The position numbers were made by a program, and so were the translations under genes. 6,600 nucleotides of DNA from Candidatus Heimdallarchaeota archaeon (GTDB lineage: Archaea; Asgardarchaeota; Heimdallarchaeia; Heimdallarchaeales; Kariarchaeaceae): the NCBI GenBank assembly GCA_022574115.1, contig JACZSS010000155.1:1-6600 (forward strand), given 5' to 3'. The notes beneath the pieces were generated by a model. It was given only the letters and a program-made list of their open reading frames with translations, made no database searches and was not told where the DNA came from. Positions within the stretch are counted from its first letter, which is position 1, and each line of letters begins with the position of its first letter. Below are positions 5,838 to 6,600 of the stretch, piece by piece.

Positions 5838-6600
5838 ATGTCGTGGACCGATGCTTGGAAAAAGCAGACTAATCTCTTTGATAAATATTCTCTCACACAA
5901 AGCCTTGAGCCTCCAGAAGCATCTTCTTTAATTTTGTTTATTACTGAAGAGGACCGAGACACCATTATAATCAATTCGAATGACTTATTAGGTCGAATGG
6001 ATCATATCATTGCCATTATAATAAACTACAACCAGTTTAATCATGAAACCAAGCATATTATTGATCAAAAAATTATAACTTTACAAAACATATCCATCAA
6101 GGGAAAGACAAAATTTGATCTTATTAAATTTTCATCCTTCGCAGTTTCACAAACCGAGATCTTGGCAACTTTCGCTGAAATAAATTTTGACATTACTCAC
6201 TCAGAAGTCTTGGTTGATATCACGGGGTGTCCTAGCTCATTTCTTGTATCCTTCGCTGAATTGTTTTATGACAATTCGCATTCTACAGTTACGTTTTCTT
6301 ATAATGTCGCTTCGTCCTATGACGTTGACAAAATATTGCAACGCGATGATTTGGATGCTGAAAATTACGAAAGTATCAAAACTTACCCAAGCGATATAAC
6401 TTCAAAGTCCGGGGGTCCCAAATTCCTCATTATTATAATTGGTCATGAAAATAAAAAATCCAAACTAATCGCAGAAAAGGTCAAACCAAAACATGGATTG
6501 CTTCTCAACAATGTATTCTCACCTCGAGCGGACCAAACACGGACTGCGGTTGAATCTCTAAATCTTCATCGAGATTTCGTTCTTCACGATAAGTTTGGTC
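5838..6600 (+). CDS. Uncharacterised protein with Rossmann-like segments and a CARF-like motif (3' end outside window)
   Basis: The frame is open from ATG 5838 to the right edge (254 complete codons). Codon use and the even spread of hydrophobic strands and helices support it over its neighbours. There is no signal peptide or membrane helix, so it is probably cytosolic. After a helical start (WTDAWKKQTNLFDKY) come alternating strands and helices: LILFITEEDRDTIIINS (31-47), MDHIIAIIINYN (54-65), EVLVDITGCPSSFLVSFAEL (123-142), HSTVTFSYNVASSYD (148-162) and KFLIIIIGHENKKSKLIAEK (195-214). The DITGCPS turn after a strand resembles the [ND]-[IL]-[TS]-G-G-[TS]-[KR] signature of CARF-type ligand-binding domains. 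The last part looks like a second alpha/beta repeat (LIIIIGHE, then HGLLLNNVFSP). CARF-like sensing is an inference from fold pattern and one motif. No effector domain is present in the visible part. I do not recognise a named family. Its start overlaps no intact gene, and the ATG lacks a Shine-Dalgarno sequence. Confidence 0.7.
   Translation, partial: MSWTDAWKKQTNLFDKYSLTQSLEPPEASSLILFITEEDRDTIIINSNDLLGRMDHIIAIIINYNQFNHETKHIIDQKIITLQNISIKGKTKFDLIKFSSFAVSQTEILATFAEINFDITHSEVLVDITGCPSSFLVSFAELFYDNSHSTVTFSYNVASSYDVDKILQRDDLDAENYESIKTYPSDITSKSGGPKFLIIIIGHENKKSKLIAEKVKPKHGLLLNNVFSPRADQTRTAVESLNLHRDFVLHDKFG

Noticed and set aside
5717..5872. Small plus-strand frame of 51 residues starting MKRDKRSIDVKF
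   Set aside because: It overlaps the start of the right-edge gene in another frame, has no promoter or ribosome binding site of its own, and matches nothing I recognise. It would be reconsidered if conserved in relatives.
6187..6399. Plus-strand 70-codon frame
   Set aside because: It is an alternative frame inside the right-edge gene, which is open for 254 codons.

Overview
The window is AT-rich (roughly mid-30s % G+C by eye) and reads as an archaeal chromosome fragment. Two divergent genes have clear TATA-like elements about 26 bp upstream of the start codons, with almost no 5' leader and no Shine-Dalgarno sequence. Two proteins are built like archaeal cell-surface proteins, with a signal peptide, Ig-like modules rich in N-glycosylation sequons, or a C-terminal membrane anchor. 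An Asgard (Promethearchaeota, Heimdall/Hodarchaeal-like) origin is my best guess. It rests on the style of the surface proteins and a possible Roadblock/LC7 remnant, and it is an inference, not a demonstrated assignment.

Layout from left to right: (1) positions 1-2243, minus strand, hold a large secreted multi-domain surface protein. Its C-terminus lies outside the window, and it carries what looks like a proprotein-convertase P domain nested inside an Ig-like module. (2) 2464-2793, plus strand, is an orphan C-terminal tail (last strands of an Ig-like domain plus membrane anchor), probably the remnant of another surface protein. (3) 2909-3227, minus strand, is a frameshifted pseudogene with Roadblock/LC7-like character. 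(4) 3366-4343, minus strand, is an intact secreted and membrane-anchored GH114-like (TM1410/MJ1477 family) putative glycosidase. (5) A 141-bp divergent promoter region follows. (6) 4485-5342, plus strand, is an intact two-domain rhodanese-type sulfurtransferase. (7) 5335-5667, minus strand, is a short-chain dehydrogenase (SDR) pseudogene with an in-frame stop, converging on and overlapping the sulfurtransferase end. (8) 5838 to the right edge, plus strand, is the N-terminal 254 residues of an unidentified protein with Rossmann-like alpha/beta segments and a CARF-like motif.

The genes do not form an operon: strand changes at almost every boundary. The apparent themes are cell-surface glycoprotein/glycan biology (items 1, 2, 4) and gene decay, with three remnants in 6.6 kb. 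The sulfurtransferase is an ordinary cytosolic enzyme with no evident link to its neighbours. I see no tRNA, rRNA, CRISPR array or insertion sequence.
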